From: Oryzomonas sagensis
Lineage (GTDB): Bacteria; Desulfobacterota; Desulfuromonadia; Geobacterales; Pseudopelobacteraceae
NCBI RefSeq assembly: GCF_008802355.1
Contig: NZ_VZRA01000001.1
Coordinates: 1,420,525 to 1,484,524 of the forward strand
Reading direction: 5' to 3'
DNA length: 64,000 nucleotides
In this document: positions 24,429-34,295 of the stretch, in pieces
Position numbering within the stretch: the first letter of the stretch is position 1
How the letters are laid out: the number at the start of each line of letters is the position of its first letter
The notes under the pieces: model-generated
The model's database searches: none
What the model was told of the DNA's origin: nothing
Seen by the model: the letters and a program-made list of their open reading frames with translations, nothing else
Program-made: the position numbers and the translations under genes

Positions 24429-24746
24429 ATGGAGCTGATCGGAAAAGCCCTGACCATGAGCGACCTGGTTGCCTATCAGGACGGTTCGGTGGTCAGCAAG
24501 ACGTTGATCGACAAGACAATCGGAACGGTGACGCTGTTTTCCTTCGATGCCGGGCAGGGGCTTTCCGAACATACCGCCCCCTACGACGCCTTTGTGCAGG
24601 TGGTGGACGGCGAGGCCGAGGTGACCATCGAGGGGAGCCCCCAGACGGTGGGGGCCGGCCAGATGATCATCATGCCGGCCAACAAACCCCATGCACTCAA
24701 GGCGGTCAAGCCGTTCAAGATGCTGTTGGTGATGATCCGCGCGTAA
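24429..24746 (+). CDS. small cupin-domain protein
   Basis: A 105-residue single cupin. Motif 1 has [15 protein letters not shown] (one His instead of the usual two), and motif 2 has [14 protein letters not shown] with the conserved His. Metal binding is likely, but the site is incomplete relative to classic dioxygenases. Small cupins of this type often bind a ligand or act as sensors. It starts after GAGGGGGAGAAC and stands alone between the groEL terminator and hemH. Confidence 0.85.
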   Translation: MELIGKALTMSDLVAYQDGSVVSKTLIDKTIGTVTLFSFDAGQGLSEHTAPYDAFVQVVDGEAEVTIEGSPQTVGAGQMIIMPANKPHALKAVKPFKMLLVMIRA

Positions 24747-24870
24747 CCACATCCGCCACGCCGGTACGCCGGTACGCCGAATACGCAGGGGCGCGCAGAA
24801 GCTTTTTCCGTCGTATGCCGCTGTCCTTGGTGCAGCCTCCGTCGCCGCATGGTGGGAGAGAGAGAACAAA

Positions 24871-25821
24871 ATGTCTGAAAAAACCGCCGTATTGCTGCTC
24901 CAGATGGGCGGCCCGGATTCCCTGGACGCCGTTGAACCGTTTCTCTGCAACCTGTTTTCGGACCGGGACATCATCCGTATCGGCCCGGCCTTTCTGCAGC
25001 CGGTGATTGCGCGGATCATCTCACACCGGCGCGCCAAGACGGTGGTCGAGTATTACCGCCGGATGGGGGGAAAGTCGCCCCTGCGTGAGTTGACCGAGCG
25101 GCAGGGCGCTGAGTTGGAAAAGGTTCTGGGGGAGCGGTATCGCTGCTTCGTGGCCATGCGCTACTGGAAGCCGGACACTACTTCCGCCCTGGCGGCCATC
25201 AAGCGGGAAGGCATCAGCCGGGTCGTGGCGCTGTCGCTCTACCCCCACTACTCCCGGGCTACCACCGGTTCCAGTTTCAACGAGTTGGAACGGGTGCTGG
25301 CCCAGGCAAAGGTGCGCTTCGATCTGAGCGCTATCCGCCAGTTCTACGATCATCCCGGTTATATCGGGGCCCTGGTTGAGAAGGTCGAACAGGGGCTGGC
25401 CGAATTTGCCGACCGAAGCGCCGTGCAACTGGTTTTCTCGGCCCACGGCCTGCCCCGGTCGTTCATCGATTCCGGCGACCCCTACCTGGACCATATCCAG
25501 GCCACGGTGCGGCTGGTGATGGAGCATTTCGGCGGCATCTCGCACCATCTGGCCTTCCAGTCGCGGGCCGGTCCGGTCAAGTGGCTGGAGCCCTCCACCG
25601 AGAGCACGATCGGGGAACTGGCGAAGGCTGGCTGCAGGGATCTGTTGATGGTGCCGCTTTCGTTCGTCTCCGATCACATCGAAACCCTCTACGAAATCGA
25701 TATCCAGTACCGGGAAGAGGCACAGAAACTGGGCATTGCAAACTTTCGGCGCAGCGAGTCCCTCAACAGTTCACCGGCATTTATCCAGTGTCTGGCCGAT
25801 CTGGTGCGTTCGTTGGAGTAG
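24871..25821 (+). CDS. hemH: ferrochelatase
   Basis: A 316-residue enzyme that inserts ferrous iron into a porphyrin in the last stage of haem synthesis (protoporphyrin, or coproporphyrin in some pathways). Motifs: [11 protein letters not shown] at the N-terminus, [25 protein letters not shown] with the catalytic His, [12 protein letters not shown], and [13 protein letters not shown] with the conserved Glu. Normal length. Fits an organism rich in c-type cytochromes. Confidence 0.95.
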   Translation: MSEKTAVLLLQMGGPDSLDAVEPFLCNLFSDRDIIRIGPAFLQPVIARIISHRRAKTVVEYYRRMGGKSPLRELTERQGAELEKVLGERYRCFVAMRYWKPDTTSALAAIKREGISRVVALSLYPHYSRATTGSSFNELERVLAQAKVRFDLSAIRQFYDHPGYIGALVEKVEQGLAEFADRSAVQLVFSAHGLPRSFIDSGDPYLDHIQATVRLVMEHFGGISHHLAFQSRAGPVKWLEPSTESTIGELAKAGCRDLLMVPLSFVSDHIETLYEIDIQYREEAQKLGIANFRRSESLNSSPAFIQCLADLVRSLE

Positions 25822-25903
25822 CACCCGCCTTTCGGAGGCTTTCCCTGTTTGCGGGAGAACGTTGCAAAAAACAGACGGTAACAATTTATAAGGAGGTAGG
25901 TTT

Positions 25904-26323
25904 ATGAAAGCATTCGTTTCAACTCTGACGGTCCTGGTGGTGGCGCTGGCCATCGGGAGTATGGCACTCGCCGACGACCCCATGGGCGGCATGAATGGCG
26001 GCTGCGCCAAGTGCGCCCAGAACGCTGGCCAGTCCGCGCAGTTCAGAAAATTTCAGCAGGACACCCTGGACTTGCGCCAGGAAATGATGAACAGGCGTTT
26101 CGAGTTGCAGCGTGAAAACCTGAAGGGCGTCCCGGATGCCGCCAAAGTGGCGGCTTTGCAGGCCGATATCGCCGCAATCCAGGCCAGGATCGGTGCAATA
26201 CGTGTCCAGAGCGGTCTCCCCACGAACGGAAAACGTGACGGTGAGTGCGTCGCAATGGGCATGGGGTGCGGCAGGGGCATGAATCCAGGCTGCAACGGTA
26301 AGCCGTGTCCGAACTGCCCCTGA
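25904..26323 (+). CDS. periplasmic Spy/ZraP-like small protein
   Basis: A 139-residue exported protein with a signal peptide (hydrophobic segment near TVLVVALAIGSM, cleaved at ALA-DDP). A first Cys pair (CAKC) precedes a helical region rich in Gln, Arg and Leu that resembles the CpxP/Spy/ZraP fold (DLRQEMMNRRFELQREN, AALQADIAAIQARIG). Its C-terminal tail has five cysteines and Met/Gly repeats (CVAMGMGCGRGMNPGC ...). It may bind metal or act as a periplasmic chaperone. AAGGAGG precedes the ATG. Confidence 0.7.
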   Translation: MKAFVSTLTVLVVALAIGSMALADDPMGGMNGGCAKCAQNAGQSAQFRKFQQDTLDLRQEMMNRRFELQRENLKGVPDAAKVAALQADIAAIQARIGAIRVQSGLPTNGKRDGECVAMGMGCGRGMNPGCNGKPCPNCP

Positions 26324-26401
26324 TGATGCCAGGTGGGGCAGCCGGGACCGGGCATATCTCGCGAACAAATTTATCGATCTATTATATGAAGGAGAACCGC
26401 A

Positions 26402-26974
26402 ATGTTGAGAAGATCAATAGTGGCCCTTATGGCTGTTTTCATATTCGCCGGTATAGCTTGTGCCGCCGGCACGGCAAAGAATCCGGTTGTCCTGATGGAG
26501 ACCAGCCAGGGCGCCATCAAGCTGGAACTGTTCGAAAAGGAGGCGCCCATTAGCGTCAAGAATTTCCTCGGGTATGTCAACAAGGGGTTCTATAACGGTA
26601 CGATCTTTCATCGCGTCATCAACGGCTTCATGATCCAGGGGGGCGGCTTTACCACCGACTTCGTCCAGAAACCGACCGTCAGCCCCATCAAGAACGAGGC
26701 GACCAATGGCCTGACAAATGACCGCGGCACCATCGCCATGGCCCGTACCGGCATGCCGGACAGCGCCACTGCGCAATTTTTCATCAATGTGGTGAACAAC
26801 CGCATGTTGAACCGCCCCAGCCCGGACGGCTACGGCTATGCCGTTTTCGGCAAGGTCATTGAGGGGATGGACGTGGTGGACAGGATCAAAGCGGTCAGGA
26901 CCGGATTCCACCACGGCATGGGGGATGTGCCCGAACAGCAGGTGGTGATCAAGTCCGTGAAGGTGCTGAAATAG
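26402..26974 (+). CDS. exported cyclophilin-type peptidyl-prolyl isomerase
   Basis: A 190-residue protein with a signal peptide (cleaved near ACAAG), so periplasmic. The cyclophilin core is intact: GAIKLELFEKEAPISVKNF, FHRVINGFMIQGGGF (catalytic Arg and Gln), MARTGMPDSATAQFFINV and FGKVIEGMDVVD. It speeds cis-trans isomerisation at proline during folding of exported proteins. It follows the Spy-like gene by 78 bases with its own GAAGGAGA site. Either may share its transcript. Confidence 0.93.
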   Translation: MLRRSIVALMAVFIFAGIACAAGTAKNPVVLMETSQGAIKLELFEKEAPISVKNFLGYVNKGFYNGTIFHRVINGFMIQGGGFTTDFVQKPTVSPIKNEATNGLTNDRGTIAMARTGMPDSATAQFFINVVNNRMLNRPSPDGYGYAVFGKVIEGMDVVDRIKAVRTGFHHGMGDVPEQQVVIKSVKVLK

Positions 26975-27029
26975 GCTGCGCGTCGGTACGTTGCGCAGCG
27001 TAACGCCCCAAGGGGCGAGGGGAGGGGAT

Positions 27030-28481
27030 ATGACGGTTCACTGGATTCGCACGATGATGGCGGCAGCGGCACTGGTTGCGGTAATGGCCCATCAGCTGTG
27101 GGGCGCCGGCGGCGAGGCGGCGGTGACCACCTCGACCATTGCCGAACAGACCGGCGTGGCGGTGACCATCTATAATTCCAGCCTCGGCCTGGTCAAGGAC
27201 CTGCGCGTGCTGCACCTGCCCAAGGGGGGCAGCGAACTGCGTTTCATGGATGTGGCCACGGCCATTATGCCGGCCAGCGTCCATATCCGCTCGCTCTCGG
27301 ACGCGGCCAGCCTGAATGTCCTGGAACAGAACTACGAGTACGACCTGCTCAGCCCGCAGAAACTGCTGGACAAGTATGTGGGCAAGGAGGTCAAGCTCTA
27401 CCAGAAAAATCCCTACAGCGAGCGGGAAGAGGTGGTGACCGCCACGCTCCTCGCCAACAACGACGGGCCGGTATTCAGGATCGGCAACGAGATCACCTAC
27501 GGCCATCCGGGGCGGGTGATCTTCCCCCAGGTGCCGGACAGCCTGATCGCCAGCCCAACCCTGGTGTGGCTTCTGGAGAACAGCCGTGAAAAGGCGCACA
27601 CGGTGGAGGCCGCCTACCTGACCAGCGGCATCACGTGGCGCGCCGATTACGTCATGACCCTCAACGAACGGGACGACAAGGCCGATCTGGGCGGGTGGGT
27701 CACCATCACCAACAACAGCGGGGCGACCTATCGCAATGCCGTCGTCAAGCTGGTGGCCGGGGATGTGAACCGGGTTCGCGACGAGGTGCAGCCGCGCTAT
27801 GGGGCCAAGAAGGCCATGAAGATGGAGGTGGCCGCTCCGGCGCCCCAGTTCAGGGAGGAGGGGCTGCTGGAGTACCACATGTACGCACTCCAGCGCCCCT
27901 CCACCATCAAGGACAACCAATCCAAGCAGATCAGCCTGTTTACCGCAGCCGACATACCGGTGCGCAAGGAATTGCTCCTGTCCGGCGCCTCCTATTACTA
28001 TCAGGATGCCTACGGCGGCGATATCGCCAAAAAACAGAAGGTCGGCGTGTATATCGAGCTGGAGAACCGGGAGAAGAACCACCTGGGGATGCCGTTGCCC
28101 AAGGGAACCGTGCGGGTCTACAAAAAGGACGGCGACAAGTCGCTCCAGTTCGTGGGCGAGGATGCCATCGACCACACCCCCCGGGACGAAAAGGTGCGCA
28201 TCAAGCTGGGGGATGCCTTCGACGTGGTGGCCGACAAGAAGCAGACCGACTGGAAGAAACGCGCCAAGGACAGCTACGAGGCGGCCTACGAGATCTCCAT
28301 CCGCAACCACAAGAAAGAGGCCGTCGTGGTGCGGGTGACGGAACCGGTCCCGGGCGACTGGCAGGTGCTGAACTCCACCCATGACTACGTCAGGGCCAAT
28401 TCCGGGACCCTGGAGTACAAAATACCGGTACCGGCGGATGGTGAAACGAAGCTGGCCTATCGGGTGTCAATGCGCTATTAG
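27030..28481 (+). CDS. exported DUF4139-domain protein
   Basis: A 483-residue secreted protein. Signal peptide residues are near MMAAAALVAVMAHQLWGA. The beta-rich body has VAVTIYNSSLGLVKDLR at the start, the segment LTSGITWRADYVMTLNE, and KVGVYIELENREKNHLGMPL, which leads into the DUF4139 core; it ends with ETKLAYRVSMRY. The function of the family is unknown. An open frame begins 13 codons earlier, but GGAGGGG directly precedes the ATG at 27030. Confidence 0.8.
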   Translation: MTVHWIRTMMAAAALVAVMAHQLWGAGGEAAVTTSTIAEQTGVAVTIYNSSLGLVKDLRVLHLPKGGSELRFMDVATAIMPASVHIRSLSDAASLNVLEQNYEYDLLSPQKLLDKYVGKEVKLYQKNPYSEREEVVTATLLANNDGPVFRIGNEITYGHPGRVIFPQVPDSLIASPTLVWLLENSREKAHTVEAAYLTSGITWRADYVMTLNERDDKADLGGWVTITNNSGATYRNAVVKLVAGDVNRVRDEVQPRYGAKKAMKMEVAAPAPQFREEGLLEYHMYALQRPSTIKDNQSKQISLFTAADIPVRKELLLSGASYYYQDAYGGDIAKKQKVGVYIELENREKNHLGMPLPKGTVRVYKKDGDKSLQFVGEDAIDHTPRDEKVRIKLGDAFDVVADKKQTDWKKRAKDSYEAAYEISIRNHKKEAVVVRVTEPVPGDWQVLNSTHDYVRANSGTLEYKIPVPADGETKLAYRVSMRY

Positions 28482-28544
28482 GCGAATGGTTCGCCCCCCG
28501 GTTTTCCTGGAAAGCCGGGGGCTCCCACTCTACGGTGACCTGCC

Positions 28545-29270
28545 GTGAACAAATTTTTCGCAACCTTCCTCGATGTTCTTTTCCCTCCGCTCTGTCACCT
28601 CTGCCGGGCGTTCATCCCCGATGCCGGCCCCGTGCACATCTGTCCGGCGTGCCGGGAACGGATGCCCGCCGTGGCCCATCCGCTCTGCCCGGTGTGCGGC
28701 ATTCCCTTCCTGGGGGTGGGTGACGACCATGTGTGCGGCGCGTGCCGGCAGTCAAAGCCCGATTTTGCAGCTGCCCGGGCGGCATTGATCTACGAGGGGG
28801 AGTGCCGCGAACTGATCCACGCCTACAAATATCGCTATAAAACCCATCTGCGCCGCCCCCTTGCCCTGCTGACGGCCGCCCCTCTGCGGGATTTTGTCGC
28901 CGCATGCGCCCCGGAGCTGATCGTACCGGTGCCGCTGCACGTCCGGCGACTCAGGGAGCGTGGTTTCAATCAGGCTGTGTTGCTGGGCGAAACCTGGTCA
29001 CGGGAATGGGGCATCCCCTTGGAGCGCGGCGCCATGCGGCGCATCCGGTGGACCGAACCGCAGATCACCCTGACCGCGGCGCAACGGCGCGATAATGTCA
29101 AAGGGGCCTTCGACGTCAGGGACGCCGCTGTCGTAAAGGGGCGGCGCGTGTTGCTAGTGGACGATGTCTACACCACCGGCAGCACCGTGAAGGAGTGTGC
29201 CCATGTGCTCACGGCCGCCGGCGCCGGCGAGGTGGTGGTCGTGACGGTCGCCAGGGCCGTGGAAAGTTGA
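28545..29270 (+). CDS. ComF-family phosphoribosyltransferase-like protein
   Basis: A 241-residue protein. Four CxxC-type pairs (CHLC, CPAC, CPVC, CGAC) in the first 70 residues make a double zinc ribbon. The phosphoribosyltransferase domain follows, with VPVPLHVRRLRERGFNQ and the PRPP loop VLLVDDVYTTGSTV. ComF is needed for transformation in naturally competent bacteria; its exact role elsewhere is unknown. Starts with GTG. A GC-rich hairpin (28495-28521) between it and the DUF4139 gene lacks a T-run. Confidence 0.9.
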   Translation: MNKFFATFLDVLFPPLCHLCRAFIPDAGPVHICPACRERMPAVAHPLCPVCGIPFLGVGDDHVCGACRQSKPDFAAARAALIYEGECRELIHAYKYRYKTHLRRPLALLTAAPLRDFVAACAPELIVPVPLHVRRLRERGFNQAVLLGETWSREWGIPLERGAMRRIRWTEPQITLTAAQRRDNVKGAFDVRDAAVVKGRRVLLVDDVYTTGSTVKECAHVLTAAGAGEVVVVTVARAVES

Positions 29271-29346
29271 GCCGAAGCCTGTGGGAACCCTCGTGGAAAC
29301 CATCGTCGCTTTGTGTAGAATTTTGAAAGTATTTTGGTTAGTTTTG

Positions 29347-29375
29347 TTGACGTGTGCGGTGTATTTTTGTTATAG
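29347..29375 (+). promoter_or_regulatory. promoter of the Rrf2-cysK unit
   Basis: TTGACG (29347-29352), a 17-base spacer and TTATAG (29370-29375), 37 bases before the ATG at 29413. A palindromic tendency downstream (GTACGTAAC/GTAAC) may be an operator. Confidence 0.65.
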
Positions 29376-29412
29376 ATGGTGGTACGTAACGATGTAACCT
29401 CCGGGAGGAACT

Positions 29413-29889
29413 ATGCGTCTGTCAACAAAAAGTCGGTACGGCCTGAGGGCTCTTTTCGACATTGCCTATAACTGTGGCAATATGCCGGCCCAGATTCAGG
29501 ACATCTCCCGCCGCCAGCAGATATCACCCCGTTATCTCGAACAGATCTTCCAGAACCTCAAGCGGGCCGGGATACTGAAAAGCAAGCGCGGGCCTCAGGG
29601 GGGATACTGCCTGGCCAAAAAGCCCGAGGAAATCACGGTTCTTGACGTACTGTGCGCCACCGAACTGGACGTGCTCCTGGTGGATTGCACCGGGGCGACG
29701 CCGAAAAAACGCAACCGCAAGACCGACTGCCCCTTTGAGGGACAGTGCGTGACCCAGACTGTCTGGGAAGAGGCCACCACGTTACTCAACACCCTGTTCT
29801 CCGGTATAACCCTCCAGACCCTGTGTCAGCGCGGATTGGATATGGGAATCAAGAAGGAGCAGGACCACCGCTTCATGTACTACATCTAG
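29413..29889 (+). CDS. Rrf2-family regulator, probable cysteine regulon or IscR-like
   Basis: A 158-residue Rrf2 protein that begins MRLSTKSRYGLRALFDIA, with winged helix ISPRYLEQIFQNLKRAGIL and the KRGPQGGYCLAKK wing. It has three cysteines in the region where IscR holds its 2Fe-2S cluster, but at C92, C106 and C112: the first gap is 13 residues instead of 5. The neighbour is cysK, 81 bases downstream. A CymR-like role in cysteine synthesis is therefore plausible, with or without a cluster. The insertion between the first two cysteines is basic (KKRNRKTD). Confidence 0.85.
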   Translation: MRLSTKSRYGLRALFDIAYNCGNMPAQIQDISRRQQISPRYLEQIFQNLKRAGILKSKRGPQGGYCLAKKPEEITVLDVLCATELDVLLVDCTGATPKKRNRKTDCPFEGQCVTQTVWEEATTLLNTLFSGITLQTLCQRGLDMGIKKEQDHRFMYYI

Positions 29890-29970
29890 GGAACGCGGTT
29901 TTCCGCCATGTCCCGCACACCGCGGCCGTGCAGGAACCTGCGCCCGCAGACCTTATGCCAGGATAACAAC

Positions 29971-30894
29971 ATGCCCATTGCCATCAGCACAAATGCCATC
30001 GAACAGATCGGCGCCACGCCACTCGTGAAGCTTTCCGGATTGACGGAGGCGGGGGCGGCCGAAATCTATGCCAAGGTTGAATCCTTTAACCCTGGCGGCA
30101 GTATCAAGGACCGCATCGCCCTGGCGATGATCGAGCGGGCCGAGCAGGACGGCTGCCTCAAGCCGGGGGCGACGATTGTCGAGCCGACCAGCGGCAATAC
30201 CGGCATTGGTCTGGCAATGGTCTGCGCGGTGAAGGGGTACCGGTTGGTGCTGACCATGCCCGAGTCCATGAGCATGGAACGCCGACGCCTCTTGACGGCT
30301 TACCGGGCCGAGCTGGTGCTGACGCCTGCTTCGCAGGGCATGAAGGGGGCGGTGCAAAAGGCCGAAGAACTGGCTGCCGAAAAGCACTGGCTGTTGCCGC
30401 AGCAGTTCAGCAATCCCGCCAACCCGGAGGCCCATCGCCGCACGACGGGCCCCGAGATCATCGCGGCGATGAAGGGGCTGAGCATCGACGGCTTTGTGGC
30501 CGGGGTCGGCACCGGTGGAACCATCACCGGGGTCGGCGAGGTGCTCCGCCACCACAACCCGGCTGTCCACATTGCCGCCGTCGAGCCGGCCGGCTCGCCC
30601 GTCCTGTCCGGCGGCCTGGCGGGGCCCCACAAGATTCAGGGGATCGGTGCCGGTTTCATCCCCGACGTGCTCAATACCTCGATTTATCAGGAGGTAATCG
30701 CCGTACCCGATGCTGAAGCCTACAGCGCTGCCCGCACCCTGGCGGCCAAACAGGGGCTCTTGAGCGGGATATCGAGCGGCGCGGCCCTGGTGGGCGCCGT
30801 GCGGGTGGCGAAAAAGCTGGGGGCCGGCAAGAACGTGGTCGTGATCCTGCCGGATACGGGAGAGCGGTACCTCTCCATGGAAGTCTTCGATTAA
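29971..30894 (+). CDS. cysK: cysteine synthase A (O-acetylserine sulfhydrylase)
   Basis: A 307-residue PLP enzyme that makes L-cysteine from O-acetylserine and sulfide. The PLP lysine is K46 in FNPGGSIKDRIA; TSGNTGIGLA and GTGGTITG bind the substrate and the cofactor phosphate. Full length. The ATG at 29971 follows AGGATAACAAC; the frame continues upstream without a site. It probably belongs to the Rrf2 transcript and is controlled by that regulator. Convergent with hoxY, 30 bases apart. Confidence 0.95.
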   Translation: MPIAISTNAIEQIGATPLVKLSGLTEAGAAEIYAKVESFNPGGSIKDRIALAMIERAEQDGCLKPGATIVEPTSGNTGIGLAMVCAVKGYRLVLTMPESMSMERRRLLTAYRAELVLTPASQGMKGAVQKAEELAAEKHWLLPQQFSNPANPEAHRRTTGPEIIAAMKGLSIDGFVAGVGTGGTITGVGEVLRHHNPAVHIAAVEPAGSPVLSGGLAGPHKIQGIGAGFIPDVLNTSIYQEVIAVPDAEAYSAARTLAAKQGLLSGISSGAALVGAVRVAKKLGAGKNVVVILPDTGERYLSMEVFD

Positions 30895-30924
30895 CCGGTT
30901 GTCGAAAATCTCCTGTGGGGCCGA

Positions 30925-31440
30925 TCAGCCGAAGCTGATCATCTCCGGCGGCAGTTCCGCCGGTTGCCCCCGGAGCAAGCAGGTCAGCAGGCGCCGAATC
31001 CTTTCCGGGGCCGGCGGGCAGCCGGGCAGGAACGCATCCACCCCGATGACCTGATGCAGCGGCACCGCACGGGGCAAAAGGTGCGCCACGCCATGTTCCG
31101 GCGCCGCCTCACCATAGACCCGCCCCAGAGTGGCGGCAAGACCGGACGGGTTGCGCAGGGCGCTCACATTGCCGTTCACGGCGCAGTCCCCCAGGCTTAC
31201 CACACAGGCGCTCCGCTCTCTGATGATCCCCGCCATCTCCCGATTGTCCTCATTCGCCACCGCTCCCTCCACCAGGACGATATCCACCCCGTGAGGATAT
31301 TCCTTGATATCCGCCAGGGGGGAATAGACCAGATCGCACTGTTCCAGCACCCCCAGCAGGTCGCCGTGCAGGTTGAGCAGGCTCATGTGACAGCCTGAAC
31401 AGCCGGAGAGCCAGACGGTGGCAAGCCTGGGGCGCGTCAT
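30925..31440 (-). CDS. hoxY: NAD-linked [NiFe] hydrogenase small subunit HoxY-like
   Basis: A 171-residue subunit with the proximal 4Fe-4S ligands C14 and C17 ([12 protein letters not shown]), a third Cys in SLGDCAVNG and a fourth in [10 protein letters not shown]. It has no Tat signal, so it is the cytoplasmic HoxY type. The end ([10 protein letters not shown]) is normal, so it is complete. Its ATG overlaps the hoxU stop (31437-31440). The large subunit HoxH, which should follow, is not there: cysK comes next on the opposite strand. Confidence 0.88.
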   Translation of the reverse strand: MTRPRLATVWLSGCSGCHMSLLNLHGDLLGVLEQCDLVYSPLADIKEYPHGVDIVLVEGAVANEDNREMAGIIRERSACVVSLGDCAVNGNVSALRNPSGLAATLGRVYGEAAPEHGVAHLLPRAVPLHQVIGVDAFLPGCPPAPERIRRLLTCLLRGQPAELPPEMISFG

Positions 31441-32135
31441 TTCCGGCTCCTTCGCCACTCGGATAACCTCTCCATATCTATGGTCGCTTTTTGGGTCGGC
31501 GCGTCCTTTTCGAAGAGCGCTCCGGTGGGGCACGCCTGCACACATTTGCCGCACCCGGTGCAGGTGGTGCTGGTTCCCCACGGTTGCGCCAAATCGCAGA
31601 TGATCCGGCTGGCCGCCCCCCGCCCGTCGACATCCCAGGTATGGGCCCCCTCGATCTCGTCGCAGACCCGGACGCAGCGGCGGCAGAGGATGCACCGGTT
31701 GTGGTCGATCCCGAAACGCGCGTGGCTGATATCAACCCCGGCCTGGGGCGAGATAAAGGCAAAACGCACATGGTCGATGCCGAGGCGCGCCGCCAGGTCT
31801 TGCAATTGGCAGTGCCGGTTCATCACACACACCGCGCAGCTATGGTTGCGTTCCGCCAACAGCAGTTCCACGATCATGCGCCGCGCCGCCGTCAGGCGTT
31901 CCGTGTCGGTCGTCACCACCATGCCCTGCTCGGCGCGCGTGGCGCAGGCCGGGACCGGGCGGGGATACCCCGCCACCTCAACCAGGCAGACCCTGCACGC
32001 ACCGGCCGGGATCAGCCCCCCCAGATTGCAGAGGGTCGGGATGTCGCTACCCGAGCGGCGCGCTGCCGACAGGATGCTCTCGCCCCGCCGGGCGCTTACG
32101 CTGCGATTGTTTATGGTAAGCGTCAGTCGCGGCAT
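31437..32135 (-). CDS. hoxU: diaphorase iron-sulfur subunit HoxU
   Basis: A 232-residue protein like the N-terminal part of NuoG. It has a plant-type 2Fe-2S site ([15 protein letters not shown] and PACAT), a NuoG-like His/Cys site ([15 protein letters not shown]), then two 4Fe-4S motifs ([11 protein letters not shown] and [14 protein letters not shown]). It carries electrons between HoxF and HoxY. It overlaps hoxF by 13 bases and hoxY by four. Confidence 0.93.
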   Translation of the reverse strand: MPRLTLTINNRSVSARRGESILSAARRSGSDIPTLCNLGGLIPAGACRVCLVEVAGYPRPVPACATRAEQGMVVTTDTERLTAARRMIVELLLAERNHSCAVCVMNRHCQLQDLAARLGIDHVRFAFISPQAGVDISHARFGIDHNRCILCRRCVRVCDEIEGAHTWDVDGRGAASRIICDLAQPWGTSTTCTGCGKCVQACPTGALFEKDAPTQKATIDMERLSEWRRSRK

Positions 32136-33751
32136 GGGACCCCCTCCATGGCACAGACGCCGGTTGGGCAGCGCCGGTCACGGACGTGGCTTTCGTACTC
32201 CTCCCGGAACCAGCGCAGGGTGCTGAGCACCGGCGTGGGGGCCGCCATGCCGAGGCCGCACAGGCTGGTTTCCTGCATAAACCGGCAGAGTTGCTCCAGT
32301 TGAGACATGTCGTCCGAGGTCGCCTCGCCGGCGGCTATTCGGTCGAGCAGGCGTGCCGCCTGCTGGGTGCCTGTCCGGCAGGGGGCGCATTTGCCGCAGC
32401 TTTCGTCCTGACAGAAATGCATGAAAAAACGGGCCACATCCGTCATGCAGCGCTGGTCGTTCATCACGATCAGACCGCCGGAGCCCATGATGGTGCCGAG
32501 CCCCTTGAGCGACTCGTAGTCCACCGGCACATCCATATGGCCGGCCGGGATGCAGCCGCCGCTGGCGCCGCCGGTCTGGGCCGCCTTGAAACTGCCGCCG
32601 CTCACGCCGCCGGCCATGGCCAGCAACTCACGCAGCGGCGTCCCGAGCGGTACCTCCAGCACCCCCTCGGTGGCCACGTCGCCGGAGATGGAAAAGACCT
32701 TGGTGCCGCTGTTACCCGGTGTCCCCATGGCCCTGAACCAGGCCGCGCCGTTGCGGATGATCGGGGCGATACAGCCGAAGGTCTCCACGTTGTTGATCAG
32801 GGTCGAGCCGCCCCACAGGCCGCGTTGGGCCGGGTAGGGGGGGCGGATGACCGGCTGGCCGCGCCGTCCCATGACGGAAGCCATCAAGGCCGTCTCTTCG
32901 CCGCAGACGAAGGCTCCCGCCCCGATGCGCAGGCGGATGCGGAAGGAAAAGCCGCTCCCCAGGATGTTGCGCCCCAGCAGGCCGGCCTTGCCGGCATCGG
33001 CGATCGCCGCCCCCAGGCGTTGGGCGGCCAGGGGGTATTCTCCCCGCACGAAGATGAAGCCGTCGCGGGCCCCCACGGCATATCCGGCGATGACCATGCC
33101 TTCCAGCAGCCGGTGCGGGTCGGACTCCATCAGGGTGCGGTCCATGAAGGCGCCCGGGTCGCCCTCGTCGCCGTTGGCTACCACATATTTCCGCCTGCCA
33201 CTGGCCGCTCGTACCAATTCCCATTTCGTGCCGGTGGGGTAGCCGCCCCCGCCGCGGCCGCGCAGACCGCTGGCGCCGATCTCGCCACAGACCTGCTCGG
33301 GCGTCATCTTCCCGATGGCGTGGGCCAGGGCGCGGTAGCCGCCGGCGGCCCGGGCGCTGTTCAAGTCGTTCGGATCGATCCTGCCGCACTGCTCCAGGAC
33401 GATGCGTGTCTGTCGGGCGATGAAGGGAAAGTCGGGCGCCAGGCGGCCCTGCCCGGGGGGAGCGCCGGCCAGGTGCGCGGCAACCGTCGTGCAGGCGGCT
33501 TGGGGCGTCATGCGTTCGTAATAGGCCGCCGGATGGCCATCCCGCTCGATCCTGATCATGGGGCCGCGGCTGCACGGTCCCATACAGCCGGTGCCGATGA
33601 CGGCAATGGGGGCTTCGCCCCAGGTTTCGCGAAGCGCCCGCAGCACCCCGGCGGCGCCGGAGGCAAGGCAGGGAGAACCGAGGCAGACAGAGATCTTCAG
33701 GCCACCGCCGCGTGCCGTTGCCCCTTTGTCCTTCGGTCCGGGCGTCTTCAC
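32123..33751 (-). CDS. hoxF: NAD(H)-binding diaphorase flavoprotein HoxF
   Basis: A 542-residue NuoF-like subunit. The N-terminal thioredoxin-like domain carries its own 2Fe-2S cysteines ([18 protein letters not shown]). The FMN/NADH site follows ([30 protein letters not shown]). The C-terminal 4Fe-4S site is [11 protein letters not shown] plus a later Cys. It oxidises or reduces NAD(P) for the hydrogenase. The N-terminus is extended relative to NuoF, as in HoxF. Overlaps hoxE by four bases. Confidence 0.93.
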   Translation of the reverse strand: MKTPGPKDKGATARGGGLKISVCLGSPCLASGAAGVLRALRETWGEAPIAVIGTGCMGPCSRGPMIRIERDGHPAAYYERMTPQAACTTVAAHLAGAPPGQGRLAPDFPFIARQTRIVLEQCGRIDPNDLNSARAAGGYRALAHAIGKMTPEQVCGEIGASGLRGRGGGGYPTGTKWELVRAASGRRKYVVANGDEGDPGAFMDRTLMESDPHRLLEGMVIAGYAVGARDGFIFVRGEYPLAAQRLGAAIADAGKAGLLGRNILGSGFSFRIRLRIGAGAFVCGEETALMASVMGRRGQPVIRPPYPAQRGLWGGSTLINNVETFGCIAPIIRNGAAWFRAMGTPGNSGTKVFSISGDVATEGVLEVPLGTPLRELLAMAGGVSGGSFKAAQTGGASGGCIPAGHMDVPVDYESLKGLGTIMGSGGLIVMNDQRCMTDVARFFMHFCQDESCGKCAPCRTGTQQAARLLDRIAAGEATSDDMSQLEQLCRFMQETSLCGLGMAAPTPVLSTLRWFREEYESHVRDRRCPTGVCAMEGVPCRD

Positions 33752-34251
33752 GGCGACGTGTCCCCCCCATCCCGGCGGGTCGCCAGACGCTCCACGAGGG
33801 GTTCAAAGGATGCGTGGGGGCAGGCCTCGCCGTCGAGCATGACCAGCGGTGCCAGCCCGCAGGCGCCCAGACAGCGCACGTTTTCCAGTGTCAGGCTGCC
33901 GTCGGGGGTGGCTGCACCGCAGGGGATGCCCAAATGCCGCTCCAACCGTTGCAAAAGCCTGGAGCCGCCTTTGAGGTGGCAGGAGGTACCGGTACAGACC
34001 GTACAGCGGTGCCGGCCGGGCGGTTCGAGTCGAAAGGCGTGATAGAAGCCGGCCACCCCGTAGACGAGGCTGGGAGGAAGCCTGAGCCGCGCAGCTATCA
34101 GGCCCAGCACCTCGCGATCCAGCCAGCCGAACTGCCGCTGGGCGGCGTGCAATATCTCGATGAGGCTGTCCGGGCGTCGGCGCTGCTGCTGCATGACGCG
34201 CTCAAGGGCCCGGTAGCGGTCGTCTTCACGATGTGGTGCATGGATATTCAT
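33748..34251 (-). CDS. hoxE: NuoE-like diaphorase subunit HoxE
   Basis: A 167-residue NuoE-family protein with the thioredoxin-like 2Fe-2S ligands in [14 protein letters not shown] and [14 protein letters not shown]. It is the first gene of hoxE-F-U-Y, all joined by overlaps. Five-subunit HoxEFUYH enzymes use this subunit as an extra electron entry or exit point. A near-perfect 23-base palindrome lies about 45 bases upstream. Confidence 0.92.
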   Translation of the reverse strand: MNIHAPHREDDRYRALERVMQQQRRRPDSLIEILHAAQRQFGWLDREVLGLIAARLRLPPSLVYGVAGFYHAFRLEPPGRHRCTVCTGTSCHLKGGSRLLQRLERHLGIPCGAATPDGSLTLENVRCLGACGLAPLVMLDGEACPHASFEPLVERLATRRDGGDTSP

Positions 34252-34295
34252 CCCGGTTGCCTTTACGCCGAACGAAATACGCTGCCGTTTCCAAT

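Noticed and set aside
26949-28382. 477-codon open frame antisense to the DUF4139 gene
   Set aside because: No ribosome site, and the plus-strand gene has a signal peptide and family pattern.
30895-30924. Remnant of hoxH after hoxY
   Set aside because: Only 30 bases separate hoxY and cysK; no large-subunit sequence is present.
32186-34042. 618-codon open frame antisense to hoxF and hoxE
   Set aside because: A GC-rich shadow of clear Hox genes; its sequence is low in structure and matches no family.
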